Shown one piece after another: positions 21,310 to 29,118 of a stretch of 64,000 bases of DNA. Below the pieces are notes generated by a model that worked only from the letters and a program-made list of their open reading frames with translations, searched no databases and was not told where the DNA came from. Every line of letters starts with the position of its first letter. The stretch's first letter is position 1. Made by a program: the position numbers and the translations under genes. Origin of the DNA: Albidovulum marisflavi (GTDB lineage: Bacteria > Pseudomonadota > Alphaproteobacteria > Rhodobacterales > Rhodobacteraceae); NCBI RefSeq assembly GCF_025751435.1, contig NZ_JAOWKY010000002.1, positions 62,001 through 126,000 of the forward strand, in the 5' to 3' direction.

Positions 21310-21819
21310 ATGCCAACTGGCGACACCGAAGAGGCTATCATGCGGATCATCCGGATCCTGTTTCGATCGACGATCGGGCTTGTGCTCGTGGTGAGTGTGG
21401 TGCTGAACCTAGCGCTGACCTTCGTAAACTTCGTCCTTCAGCCAATATGGAAGGCCGCTGCAGTCGCCACGGCCGTTGCAACGACGAAGACAGCCGCTGA
21501 GGCAAGCGAGAAGGCTGCGGTGGCCAAGACAAAGGTTCGGGAGAAGGCAAAGGGGCGCCTTCGCCGCCTGACCGTTGCCGTTCCGGTTGCAGGCGTCGCC
21601 GCTGCTGCTGCTTTCGAATACAACGACTTTTCAGACTGGCAGGAAGAAAATCCGGAGGGCACGGTGGACCAATACATTCAGGAGACCGTCGAGACCACGA
21701 AGCTGGTCATCGACGAAGTGCTTGCTGAACTTCCTGCTTGGCTGTCGATCGACAGGGACGAACTGATTGGGCAGATGGAAACCGTGTTTGCCCAGATGCG
21801 GTCTCTGGTAGGGGACTAG
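21310..21819 (+). CDS. Membrane-anchored protein of unknown function
   Basis: 169 residues (139 more after the alternative ATG at 21340). One clear transmembrane helix (FRSTIGLVLVVSVVLNLALTFVNFVL) is followed by an Ala/Thr/Lys-rich helical stretch (ATAVATTKTAAEASEKAAVAKTKVREKAKG), a second hydrophobic segment (LTVAVPVAGVAAAAAFEY) and an acidic C-terminal region. No family recognised. It begins 2 bp after the mrr stop, so it was probably co-transcribed with the restriction gene and may be part of the same defence cassette. Confidence 0.55.
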   Translation: MPTGDTEEAIMRIIRILFRSTIGLVLVVSVVLNLALTFVNFVLQPIWKAAAVATAVATTKTAAEASEKAAVAKTKVREKAKGRLRRLTVAVPVAGVAAAAAFEYNDFSDWQEENPEGTVDQYIQETVETTKLVIDEVLAELPAWLSIDRDELIGQMETVFAQMRSLVGD

Positions 21820-21880
21820 CGGGGCACATTGCGCTACGTCCTGGCTCGATACCGCGCGAGGCCAGTGGTGCTCTACATAC

Positions 21881-22690
21881 GGCATTGCCAAGTTGTTGTG
21901 TCGTGAAGCCCCTGCTACAGGATCTCGGATGAAAACGCCGTCATCCATGCCGCGCCTGAAGGGCTTTCGCTTTCCCCGGGAGATCATTGCCTATGCCGTC
22001 TGGGCCTGGCGCCGTTTTGCTCTGAGCACGGCTGACGTCGAGGACCTTTTGGCCGAGCGCGGCGTGATCGTCAGCCGCGAAAGCATCAGGCTTTGGGTCA
22101 ACCGTTTTGGCGGGTATTTCGCCACCCGCATCCTGCGAGACCGGCCAGCGCCTTCGGACAAATGGCATCTGGACGAGGTGGTCATCCCGATCCGTGGCAA
22201 GAAGCACTGGCTGTGGCGGGCCGTGGATGCCAATGGCGACACGCTCGACATCCTCGTGCAAACCCGCAGAAATGCCAAGGCGGCAAAGCGCTTTCTGGCA
22301 AGGCTCATCGCGCAGTTCGGCCAGCCCCGCGTGGTGATCACCGACAAACTGCGCAGCTATTTTGCGCCGATCCGGAAGCTCGCTCCCGACGCCGACCATC
22401 GGGCACACAAGGGCTTGAACAACCGGATCGAGGGCTCACACAGACCAACGCGAAGGCGAGAGAAAATCATGGGGCGCTTCAAGTCCCGACGGCAGGCGCA
22501 GAGATTCCTCGCCGCCCATGACCAGATCAACAACCTCTTCCGTCCCCGCCGCTATCGTCTCGCCGCATCTTCATACCGCCACGCACGGGCTGACGCCTTC
22601 AGCCTGTGGAACGGCTATGCGCTCGAGATGACCGCATAAGCGCTCACGCCACGCCCCCTTGCGCCCACGATCACGCAACTTGGCAATGCC
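21881..22690 (+). mobile_element. IS6-family insertion sequence
   Basis: Perfect 15-bp terminal inverted repeats, GGCATTGCCAAGTTG (21881-21895) and CAACTTGGCAATGCC (22676-22690), enclose one transposase gene in an 810-bp element, the size usual for IS6. The 8-bp flanks (CTACATAC left, GACGCAAG right) do not match, so no target duplication remains. Recombination between copies after insertion would explain that. Confidence 0.9.
21929..22639 (+). CDS. IS6-family transposase
   Basis: 236 residues, intact. N-terminal HTH (LSTADVEDLLAERGVIVSRESIRLWV), then the DDE catalytic core with WHLDEVVIPIRGKKHWLWRAVD, VVITDKLRSY and the Glu in HKGLNNRIEGSHRPTRRREK. Start at the ATG 33 bp after the left inverted repeat, the usual arrangement. 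It lies inside the 810-bp element and is probably active. The element separates the mrr cassette from the catabolic genes, so both may have arrived separately. Confidence 0.94.
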   Translation: MKTPSSMPRLKGFRFPREIIAYAVWAWRRFALSTADVEDLLAERGVIVSRESIRLWVNRFGGYFATRILRDRPAPSDKWHLDEVVIPIRGKKHWLWRAVDANGDTLDILVQTRRNAKAAKRFLARLIAQFGQPRVVITDKLRSYFAPIRKLAPDADHRAHKGLNNRIEGSHRPTRRREKIMGRFKSRRQAQRFLAAHDQINNLFRPRRYRLAASSYRHARADAFSLWNGYALEMTA

Positions 22691-22761
22691 GACGCAAGAT
22701 ATCGAACGAATTCGACGCGATTTCAAGTCTGGAGCCTACAGTTGCCTGCGAGAATTTTGTT

Positions 22762-23652
22762 TCAAGCCAGTCTCGCAAGCGTATTGAAAGCGATGTCGCG
22801 CAGCCAAAGGTTAGCCGGATCTGCATTGTATCTTGCATGCCAGTGAATCTTGACCTCGAAGCCTTCGATCGGGACGGGACATTCCGCCACGGTCAATCCT
22901 GCCTGTCCCGCGAGGGCGTTCCCGATATGACGCGGCAACGTCGCTACCAGATCGGACGACGTCAGGACCGAGGGCAAGCCCAGGAACCCAGGGAGGCTGA
23001 GGGCAATCCTGGGCGCGATTCCGGCGGTTTCAAGCGCGGCACGCAACAGGGACTGTCCGGTTCCGTTCGTCACCTCGACATGTTCGGCAGCGGCAAAGGC
23101 GTCTCGGGTCAAGCGGCCCAGCGGATGGGCAGACCGGTAGATCGAGACCCAACCCTGAGCGTAGAGGACGCGCTGGTAGAAACCCGCGTCGAGACCCGGG
23201 ATCAGACCGATCGCGATATCGGCCTCGCCATTGGCAAGCCGCTCGGCCAGGCCACCATCGATCGCGCTGGCCTCCAGGCTGGCCCTCGGAGCCTCACGCC
23301 GGATCGTGGCGAAAAGATGGGGCAGCAGGGTCAGGTGACTGGCATCGCTCATCGCGACGCGAAAACGCCGGGTGGACCGCGCCGCATCGAAGGTCGCGCG
23401 GTGCCGGCTCAGCGTCCGGACGTCCTCAAGCGCGCGGCGGATCGGATCGATCAGGTGGTCGGCCAAAGGCGTCGGCGTCATCCCGCCGGGCATCTGCACG
23501 AACAACGGGTCTCCGTAATGCGCCCGTAGCTGACCCAGGCCGATGGACACGCTCGGCTGGCTGAGCCCCAGCCGGGCCGCGGCCCTGGTGATCGAACCGG
23601 TCTCGTAAACGGCGTGGAAAAGGCGCAGCAGGCGCAGGTCGAGATCGGACAT
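22762..23652 (-). CDS. LysR-family transcriptional regulator
   Basis: 296 residues. N-terminal winged HTH (LRLLRLFHAVYETGSITRAAARLGLSQPSVSIGLGQLR) and a C-terminal effector domain with RRFRVAMSDASHLTLLPHL, of the NodD/PcpR-like subgroup. Start at MSDLDLRLL (23652); the in-frame ATG at 23685 adds an N-terminus unlike the family. Divergent from the ketopantoate-reductase-like operon 94 bp away, which it presumably controls through the AT-rich palindromic gap. Confidence 0.88.
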   Translation of the reverse strand: MSDLDLRLLRLFHAVYETGSITRAAARLGLSQPSVSIGLGQLRAHYGDPLFVQMPGGMTPTPLADHLIDPIRRALEDVRTLSRHRATFDAARSTRRFRVAMSDASHLTLLPHLFATIRREAPRASLEASAIDGGLAERLANGEADIAIGLIPGLDAGFYQRVLYAQGWVSIYRSAHPLGRLTRDAFAAAEHVEVTNGTGQSLLRAALETAGIAPRIALSLPGFLGLPSVLTSSDLVATLPRHIGNALAGQAGLTVAECPVPIEGFEVKIHWHARYNADPANLWLRDIAFNTLARLA

Positions 23653-23659
23653 ATTGTTC

Positions 23660-23705
23660 GTTCTTATGGTAACTATATATTGCATTGCATAGAATTATTC
23701 TGGCG
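23660..23705. promoter_or_regulatory. Divergent LysR-type control region
   Basis: The gap between the LysR gene and its divergent operon is conspicuously AT-rich (ATATATTGCATTGCATAGAA) and holds small palindromes, TGCATTGCA and AGAATTATTCT. It is the natural place for LysR boxes. Exact sites cannot be fixed by eye. Confidence 0.4.
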
Positions 23706-23746
23706 CTTCGTCCATGTCTCTCCCAAAGGTCACAAGGAGGGCTTCC

Positions 23747-24694
23747 ATGGACATTGCCGTACTCGGAGCAGGGTCGCTCGGCTCTGTCATCGGCGGGCGG
23801 CTGGCGAAATCCGGCCATGCCGTCACCCTTATCAACCACAATGCCGCCTATGTCGAAGCGGTGAACCGCGAAGGGCTTGTCCTGAACGAGGCCGGGCACC
23901 GCGGCGTTGTCCAGATCACGGCCCGGAAAACGTCTGAGGGGTTGGCACCCGTCGACCTGGTGATCGTGCTGGTGAAGAGCTTCCATACCGAGGAGGCGAT
24001 CTGCGCCGCTTCCGGTCTGATCGGACCCGGGACCACGGTCATGTCGCTGCAGAACGGGCTCGGACAGGAAGAGATACTTGCCCGAGTTGTCGGGGCCGAA
24101 AGGGTCATCGCCGCCAAGACCTATGTTGGCGGCGTCATGACGGCGCCGGGCGTGGTCTCGGCCGGGACGGTCGGCAAAGAGACGATCATCGGCGAATTGT
24201 CGGGCGAGGTTACGTTCCGGGTGCAGGCCATCGCGACCGCGTTCGAGGAGGCCGACCTGCGCTGCATCGCCTCGCACAACATCCGGGGCGCGATGTGGGA
24301 CAAGCTGCTGGTGAATGTCGCCACAGGGGCGCTGGCGGGGATCACGCGGCTGAACTACGGCAACCTCTACGACATCCCCGAGATTGCCGATACCGCGGTC
24401 AAGGCGGTCGCCGAGGCCATGCACGTCGCGGCCGCTCTCGGCATCAGTCTGGCAACCACGAATCCACAGGCTGCCTGGGACAAGGCGGCCGCCGGCCTCG
24501 GCTTCGACTTCAAGACCTCGATGCTGCAGAGCCTGGAAAAAGGGTCGCGAACCGAAATCGACTTCATCAACGGCGCGGTTACGCGCGCGGGCGCGAGAAT
24601 GGCGGTACCGACACCGGTCAACGACACGCTCGTCGCCTGTATCAAGGGGATCGAACGGGCGCTCGACCCGAAGACGGAAGGACAGGCAGCATGA
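23747..24694 (+). CDS. Ketopantoate reductase-like dehydrogenase (PanE/ApbA family)
   Basis: 315 residues. N-terminal NADP-binding motif IAVLGAGSLGSVIGGRLAKSGH, the central LVIVLVKSFHTEEA and MSLQNGLGQEE segments, and the C-terminal helical domain with HNIRGAMWDKLLVNVATGALAG (catalytic Lys) match the family. Start preceded by AAGGAGG. Because it heads a catabolic-looking operon with MaoC and a CoA-transferase, it more likely reduces another 2-keto acid than ketopantoate in pantothenate synthesis. Stop overlaps the next start (ATGA). Confidence 0.85.
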   Translation: MDIAVLGAGSLGSVIGGRLAKSGHAVTLINHNAAYVEAVNREGLVLNEAGHRGVVQITARKTSEGLAPVDLVIVLVKSFHTEEAICAASGLIGPGTTVMSLQNGLGQEEILARVVGAERVIAAKTYVGGVMTAPGVVSAGTVGKETIIGELSGEVTFRVQAIATAFEEADLRCIASHNIRGAMWDKLLVNVATGALAGITRLNYGNLYDIPEIADTAVKAVAEAMHVAAALGISLATTNPQAAWDKAAAGLGFDFKTSMLQSLEKGSRTEIDFINGAVTRAGARMAVPTPVNDTLVACIKGIERALDPKTEGQAA

Positions 24695-25067
24695 CCCGCG
24701 GCTATCTCGAACATGTGGCGATCCGGGTCCGGTCGCTGGCACCGCACCTGGCATTCTTCCGCGATGTCTGCGGCATGGAGATCCGGGACGAGAAGATCAT
24801 CGGCGGGCTCAGGCAGGTCTGGGTGACCGGAGGTATCCAATTCATCGAGGATCCGGCCTTCGAGGGCCCCGAGGGGCGCTTTGCCCATCTCGGCATCTTT
24901 GTCGATGACCTGGACTCGGCACTGGACCCGCCCGGGCGCATGACGTGACGGTGCTGCCCAAGGGGCGCAACTGGCTGCTTCTGCCCGACGGGCTGGAAGT
25001 GGAACTGGACCAGGCGCGCGGCGACTCGGTCGCCCGGGCGTTGTCGATCGATGCAAGGAACGGATGA
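24691..25067 (+). pseudogene. VOC/glyoxalase-family protein, frameshifted
   Basis: The first frame reads MTRGYLEHVAIRVRSLAPHLAFFRDVCGMEIRDE ... FAHLGIFVDDLDSALD and then stops at 24948. The following bases in the next frame continue the family pattern (AHDVTVLPKGRNWLLLPDGLEVELDQ) to a TGA at 25065-25067, one base before maoC. A 1-nt loss near 24928-24931 (GACCCGCCCGGG) explains the break; restoring a base gives ALDAARAHDV. Overlap with both neighbours shows it was an integral gene of the operon. Real decay or read error cannot be told apart here. Confidence 0.8.
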
Positions 25068-25532
25068 ATGGCCGACTGGACCTACTTTGACGACCTCAAG
25101 GGCGGCGAGAGGGGCATGACGCCCAAGGTGACCGTCACCAAGGAGATGATCCGCGCCTACGCCGATCTGACCGGCGACCATACGCCGATACACATCGACG
25201 AGGAGTTTGCCAGGAAAAGCCACTTCGGCGGTATCGTCGCGCATGGCCTGTTCGGCCTCGCGCTTGCCGACGGGCTGAAGACGCAGTCCGACCTGCAGTT
25301 TCCGCCCGGAGCCTCGCTGGGCTGGGAGTGGGATTTCGCCCGGCCGATCTATGCCGGGGACGAGCTGCAATGCACCTTCACCGTGGGCTTCATGCGCCCG
25401 ACGTCCAAGCCGGGCTGGGGCATTGTCCATCTGGAAAGCGAACTGATCAACCAGAAGGGCGAAGTGGTCCAGAGGGGCCGCCACAAGCTGATGATCCTGC
25501 GCAACCCTCAAGCCGAGGATGCCGTGAAATGA
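25068..25532 (+). CDS. MaoC-family dehydratase
   Basis: 154-residue single hot-dog domain. The R-hydratase motif is intact: YADLTGDHTPIHIDEEFARKSHFGGIVAHGLF, with the catalytic Asp and His. It hydrates or dehydrates a CoA thioester. Neighbouring CaiB/BaiF CoA-transferase overlaps by 4 bp (ATGA), so the pair probably activates an acid to its CoA ester and then (de)hydrates it, as in mesaconate/citramalate-type pathways. The actual substrate is not deducible. Confidence 0.88.
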   Translation: MADWTYFDDLKGGERGMTPKVTVTKEMIRAYADLTGDHTPIHIDEEFARKSHFGGIVAHGLFGLALADGLKTQSDLQFPPGASLGWEWDFARPIYAGDELQCTFTVGFMRPTSKPGWGIVHLESELINQKGEVVQRGRHKLMILRNPQAEDAVK

Positions 25533-26743
25533 CTCAAGACCTTCCGCTCGATGGCATTCGGGTCATCGATTTCACCCACTTCCTCGCTGGTCCGCATCTC
25601 AGCCGCTCGCTCGCGGCCATGGGCGCCGACGTGATCAAGGTCGAGCGCCCCAAGGGCGGCGACGCAGGCCGTTACCACCCGTATTTCAAGGACGGCCAGT
25701 CGGGGTATTACCTGCAACAGAACATGGGCAAGCGCGGCATATGTCTGAACCTGAAGGACCCGCGCGGCATGGACCTTATGAAGCGGCTGGCGAAATCGGC
25801 GGATGTGTTCGTCGAGAACTTCCGCCCCGGTGCGCTGGCCAAGCTCGGCCTTGGCTACGAGGCACTGTCGCGGGAAAACCCGGGCCTCGTGTACTGTTCG
25901 ATCTCGGCCTTTGGCCACACCGGTCCGAAAAGCGACAAGCCGGGGTTCGGACTGATCGCCGAGGCGATCTCTGGCGCGATGGCGCAGTTGGGCGAGCCTG
26001 ACCAGGCGCCGCCCCTGATGCGGATGCCGATCGCCGACATGTATACCGGGATGCACGGCGTCGCCGCGGTCAACGCCGCGCTCTTGGGCCGCGTCAAGTC
26101 CGGCCGGGGCCAGCACATCGACCTTGCGCTCTATGACTGCATGGTGTCGATGCACGACTACGCCGTGCAGCAGTACTTCCTGTCGGGTGGCACAGTCGTG
26201 CCGAAAAAACACGGCTCCCGCCAACCCGAGAGCACCGTCTACGGGGCGTTCCGCGCCAAGGATGGCGATCTGGTGATCGCCGCGCAGGTGGACGACGCCT
26301 GGGCGCGGCTGGCGGGCCTGATCGGCGGCGCGGCGCTGAACGATCGCTTCCTCACGCCTGCGGGTCGCAACGACAACCACGCCGAAGTTTATGCGCTGGT
26401 CGAGGACTGGACCGGTCAGCAAGACAGCCTTGCCCACTGCATCGCCCAACTGGACGCGGCCGAGGTTCCCGCCGCGCCGGTGCAGACCGTCGACCAGATC
26501 GTGCGCGACCCGCAGATCCTGGCCCGTGGCATGCTGATCGAGCAGGATCATCCCGTGCTGGGCAAGGTGACACTGCCCAACTTGCCGTTCCGGTTCTCGG
26601 GCTGCGACACGACCCCCCGATGCGTGGCGCCGCTGCTCGGCCAGCACAATGCCGAGATCGCCGCCGAGCTTGGCTACGATGCGGCCGAGATCGCGGCATT
26701 CAAGGACGACGGTGTGTTCTATGCGGAGGAAGCCGCAGGATGA
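25529..26743 (+). CDS. CaiB/BaiF family III CoA-transferase
   Basis: 404 residues. N-terminal GIRVIDFTHFLAGPHLSRSLAAMGADVIKVERPKGGD, the nucleotide-fold segment GKRGICLNLKDPRGMDL, and MRMPIADMYTGMHG with the catalytic aspartate place it in the class III CoA-transferases (Frc/CaiB group). Start at 25529 overlaps the MaoC stop; the longer frame from 25328 lies inside maoC. Last complete gene of the operon. The next frame starts 4 bp before its stop but is truncated. Confidence 0.9.
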   Translation: MTQDLPLDGIRVIDFTHFLAGPHLSRSLAAMGADVIKVERPKGGDAGRYHPYFKDGQSGYYLQQNMGKRGICLNLKDPRGMDLMKRLAKSADVFVENFRPGALAKLGLGYEALSRENPGLVYCSISAFGHTGPKSDKPGFGLIAEAISGAMAQLGEPDQAPPLMRMPIADMYTGMHGVAAVNAALLGRVKSGRGQHIDLALYDCMVSMHDYAVQQYFLSGGTVVPKKHGSRQPESTVYGAFRAKDGDLVIAAQVDDAWARLAGLIGGAALNDRFLTPAGRNDNHAEVYALVEDWTGQQDSLAHCIAQLDAAEVPAAPVQTVDQIVRDPQILARGMLIEQDHPVLGKVTLPNLPFRFSGCDTTPRCVAPLLGQHNAEIAAELGYDAAEIAAFKDDGVFYAEEAAG

Positions 26744-26916
26744 CCGACCGTTACGCCGTATTCGGCAATGCGGCCACGACCGACCGCGACTTCATCTATG
26801 CTCAGCGGGTCCGATTGGCTGGTTCTGATGGTTTGCTGGCCTTCTCTCACAAGCCCCTCGGCCGACACGGGCGCCAGCGCATTTCTGGAAGAGGCCGACC
26901 GACTGTCATTCCCTGA
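26740..26916 (+). pseudogene. Probable truncated aroE start (10 codons) at the island junction
   Basis: ATG overlaps the CoA-transferase stop (ATGA). The first ten residues, MTDRYAVFGN, are the usual start of shikimate dehydrogenase AroE, where PxxHSKSP should follow. Instead the frame runs into unrelated sequence (AATTDRDFIYAQRV...) and stops at 26916. I read this as the operon's next gene cut off at about 26770 by the recombination that set the island end. Ten residues is thin evidence. Confidence 0.4.
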
Positions 26917-26950
26917 TGGGCCAACCTTCGCTCCCGGTTGGGCCTCATGA

Positions 26951-27080
26951 ATTTCCCTGTTAGGGCGCGTAGGCAATTTTCGAATAAGACACTGTTATTT
27001 TTGGGAAAAGAGTGCAGATTTCGAGAGAATTCGACCGGATTCCGCGAGGTCCCCTGTTATTTTCCCTGTTAGCAGGGAAC
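26951..27080. repeat. AT-rich segment with repeated CCCTGTTA motif
   Basis: CCCTGTTA occurs at about 26954, 27052 and 27064, with a related CACTGTTA at 26990. The last copy forms a small hairpin CCCTG-TTAG-CAGGG (27064-27077). The stretch has no coding frame and lies directly before the right copy of the 95-bp repeat. It may be part of an attachment or recombination site, or remains of a mobile element end. Confidence 0.45.
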
Positions 27081-27117
27081 TTCCGAGCCGAGACCGGTTA
27101 GCTCGGGACTGCCTGCA

Positions 27118-27212
27118 CAGCCATCCAGCCTAGACATGATGACCGTCGTTGAACGCTTGGGTCTTTGGGTCCCAACGGTGTTCTGCGTCGCCCCAGAGGG
27201 TGCCCCACGGGG
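27118..27212 (+). repeat. 95-bp direct repeat, right copy (island boundary)
   Basis: Same orientation and length as 20196-20290, with 3 mismatches near its 5' end. No tRNA precedes this copy: only CAGCCATCCAG is shared with the tRNA end. From 26917 to 27493, apart from this repeat and the CCCTGTTA segment, I see no gene. Confidence 0.85.
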
Positions 27213-27450
27213 GGCGTCGGCCCCGCCCTCCTCCTGAACGAACTTCCAGTTTGACATGAGGCTGCAGGCAGGCGCGCCAAGGCGAACGTCGAAAAAATTT
27301 TTCGTGCCCGAACAAGGACTAAGCGACGGCGCGCTACGCCAATGAGAACAAACACTCGCAATCGTCAGTACGATGACCTATCTAGGGCGGGCATCTCTAT
27401 TTTTCGAACCTGTTCCTTCTGGCTCAGCTTTGGACTTTCAGCTTTGCCAA

Positions 27451-27472
27451 GTCGCCACATCCCGTGGGCGAC
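27451..27472 (+). promoter_or_regulatory. Hairpin in the cold-shock gene 5' UTR
   Basis: GTCGCC (27451-27456) can pair with GGCGAC (27467-27472), 21 nt before the start codon. Structured 5' UTRs are common for cspA-type genes. A temperature effect is not demonstrated here. Confidence 0.35.
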
Positions 27473-27493
27473 ACTCATGTAAGGAATAACACG

Positions 27494-27700
27494 ATGGCCA
27501 CTGGCACCGTGAAATGGTTCAACTCCACCAAAGGCTTCGGCTTCATCGCCCCTGAGGGCAGCAGCAAGGATGTGTTTGTTCACATCACCGCACTCGAACG
27601 CGCGGGCATCCAGCACCTGAAAGATGGTCAGGCTGTCAGCTTCGACGTCGAATCCGACCGCAATGGCCGCGAGTCGGCAACGAACCTCAAGCTCGCCTGA
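27494..27700 (+). CDS. cspA: CspA-family cold-shock protein
   Basis: 68-residue single cold-shock domain binding RNA and single-stranded DNA. RNP1 (KGFGFI) and RNP2 (VFVHI) are intact: [19 protein letters not shown] ... [10 protein letters not shown]. Start at MATGTVKW, with TAAGGA 8 nt upstream; an earlier in-frame ATG at 27464 lies in the UTR. Monocistronic, followed by a stem-loop. Confidence 0.95.
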   Translation: MATGTVKWFNSTKGFGFIAPEGSSKDVFVHITALERAGIQHLKDGQAVSFDVESDRNGRESATNLKLA

Positions 27701-27722
27701 GGGCATCCTTCAGGTAGCACTC

Positions 27723-27750
27723 GGGAAGGTGGCAATCGAGCCGCCTTCCC
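27723..27750 (+). terminator. Stem-loop after cspA
   Basis: GGGAAGGTGGC (27723-27733) against GCCGCCTTCCC (27740-27750), one mismatch, 6-nt loop, 22 bp after the stop. No T-run follows. Confidence 0.5.
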
Positions 27751-27805
27751 TACGACTTTCCCGGCGCCGTCCCGCACGTGCGCTGGATGAATTATATGTA
27801 AGAAA

Positions 27806-28090
27806 ATGAACATGATAGAAATCAACTGGGGATCGCCACTATGCTTTGTGGTGTCGCCCGAGGGTGATGTGCAAAAGTTTAGCACAATCGAACAGGTTCG
27901 CTACTGGTTGCGTAAGCGCTGGCCAGTTTCGGACGACACGCGCGCAACAGCCTTGACCAAGATCGAGGCCGCAATGGACTGCATCGGCTCTGTCGGCGCC
28001 GCCAGACGCGCTTTCATTGCCGCTGCCCGATCGGCGGGCTTCGTTCCTGAAAGCTTGGTCACACAGTCACACCGTCGACCAATCACGTGA
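27806..28090 (+). CDS. DUF982-family protein
   Basis: 94 residues. The WGSPLCFVVSPEGDVQKFSTIEQVRYWLRKRWP start and the ...AMDCIGSVGAARRAFIAAARSAGF end follow the DUF982 pattern, a small family common in Rhizobiales and Rhodobacterales, often in several copies and on accessory DNA. No function known. In-frame ATGs at 27806 and 27812; the first follows TAAGAAA. Confidence 0.75.
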   Translation: MNMIEINWGSPLCFVVSPEGDVQKFSTIEQVRYWLRKRWPVSDDTRATALTKIEAAMDCIGSVGAARRAFIAAARSAGFVPESLVTQSHRRPIT

Positions 28091-28163
28091 TCCGCTTGGC
28101 GCCTTGTCAGGGCTCACGGGCCAATCCGGGAATGTCAGCACTGCCCTACAAGGAAGCCAAACG

Positions 28164-28343
28164 ATGAAACGACCGCTCCCTAGCAGCAAGACCGGCGAAG
28201 ACGACAGCGGCGAGCCGCCAAAGCCGGACACCAAGACACAACCGCCAGCCCGGGAACCGCGTCAGTCAATCTTTGATACTTCCTACGCCCCTGAGGGCAA
28301 GGAGTTGCGAAAAGCCTGGTCCCGCTCGCAACGCAGGAAATAG
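28164..28343 (+). CDS. Small hydrophilic protein, unknown
   Basis: 59 residues, Pro/Lys/Ser-rich, beginning MKRPLPSSKTGEDD and ending WSRSQRRK. No domain or membrane segment. AAGGAAG precedes the start at good distance, the main reason to accept it. Looks disordered and basic at its C-terminus. Confidence 0.45.
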   Translation: MKRPLPSSKTGEDDSGEPPKPDTKTQPPAREPRQSIFDTSYAPEGKELRKAWSRSQRRK

Positions 28344-28437
28344 CGCAACAGATCTTAGCAAACGCGAATGGGAGTGGGCGAACGAGACCACCCCACCGGT
28401 ATCGCGCTTTCCAAGTACGGCGGGCCAGTGGCACGGG

Positions 28438-28469
28438 GCTGGCCTACAGAAGAGCTGGCCTACAGAAGA
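28438..28469. repeat. 16-bp perfect tandem duplication
   Basis: GCTGGCCTACAGAAGA occurs twice head to tail. It lies at the 3' end of the HNH fragment, and its CTA supplies the stop codon of that minus-strand frame. Confidence 0.85.
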
Positions 28470-28606
28470 TCGTAGTCCACCCCGTTCACCACGAAGTCCC
28501 GCTCGTCCTGCAGGATGTCGCCCCGGCTGCCCAGTTCCAGGTGATCGGGGTTGATGCAGAGGCGGTGGTTGCAGCGGTGCCTGACCACGTCGTCATAACT
28601 CGCCAT
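28460..28606 (-). pseudogene. HNH endonuclease C-terminal fragment
   Basis: A 48-codon frame includes RHRCNHRLCINPDHLELGSRGD, the Cys/His/Asn pattern of the second half of phage-type HNH nucleases (CxNxxCxNPxHL). The upstream half with the first His is missing. Together with the adjacent P-loop fragment it looks like prophage debris. Confidence 0.6.
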
Positions 28607-28636
28607 CACCCCCTAAAGCACGCAATGGATGAAGCG

Positions 28637-29040
28637 TTAGGCGGGTAGTTGGCGTCCCCGACACCTGACCTTCCTGGCAGAGGCGGTCGGCGTCTCAAGG
28701 CAGCCATTCTCGGTTCTTCGTCCCTGCCCAGCAGGGAAAAAGGCCCGCGAACGGGCCTCCTCCAGATGATTGTCCAGTATGTCCTGCAGCCAGAGCTGCG
28801 ACAGGTCTCCGCCACCGATCCTCAGGTTCACCTCCTCGCAGATCACCAGCTTGCAGCACGGGACGGTCATGCTGAAGCGCCCCGTCAGCTTGTCGACGTA
28901 GTTCTGGGTGATGGCATTCGCCGCGCCGAAGAGCCGGATCAGCAGGCGTCCCAGCGCGCTTTTGCCGGTGCCCATCGCTGCCGAGTAGAAGAACGGTTTC
29001 AGGGTGCCCCACTCGGGATGCTCAGTGGCCTCGCATCTGC
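28637..29040 (-). pseudogene. Phage/plasmid primase-helicase-like P-loop fragment
   Basis: On the minus strand a Walker A (YSAAMGTGKSALGRLLIRLFG) followed by AITQNYVDKLTGRFSMTVPCCKLVICEEVN resembles the helicase part of phage and plasmid primase-helicases (a LTGRF segment and Walker-B-like acidic pair after the P-loop). The frame continues past 29040 but loses family character there, where the ECF sigma promoter begins; the C-terminal end is also abnormal. No intact replication gene is nearby. I take it as a remnant. Confidence 0.55.
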
Positions 29041-29086
29041 GTGATGACCATCTTGAAGTCGATTGTCGCGATGATGCCGAACCTAA

Positions 29087-29111
29087 GGAACTACGGCCAG
29101 CGCCGAACGTT
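29087..29111 (+). promoter_or_regulatory. EcfG-type promoter of the sigma gene
   Basis: GGAAC (29087-29091), 16 nt, CGTT (29108-29111): exact match to the alphaproteobacterial general-stress promoter consensus GGAAC-N16/17-CGTT. The start codon is 8 nt after the -10, so the mRNA would be leaderless or nearly so. Implies autoregulation. Confidence 0.8.
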
Positions 29112-29118
29112 GATAACA

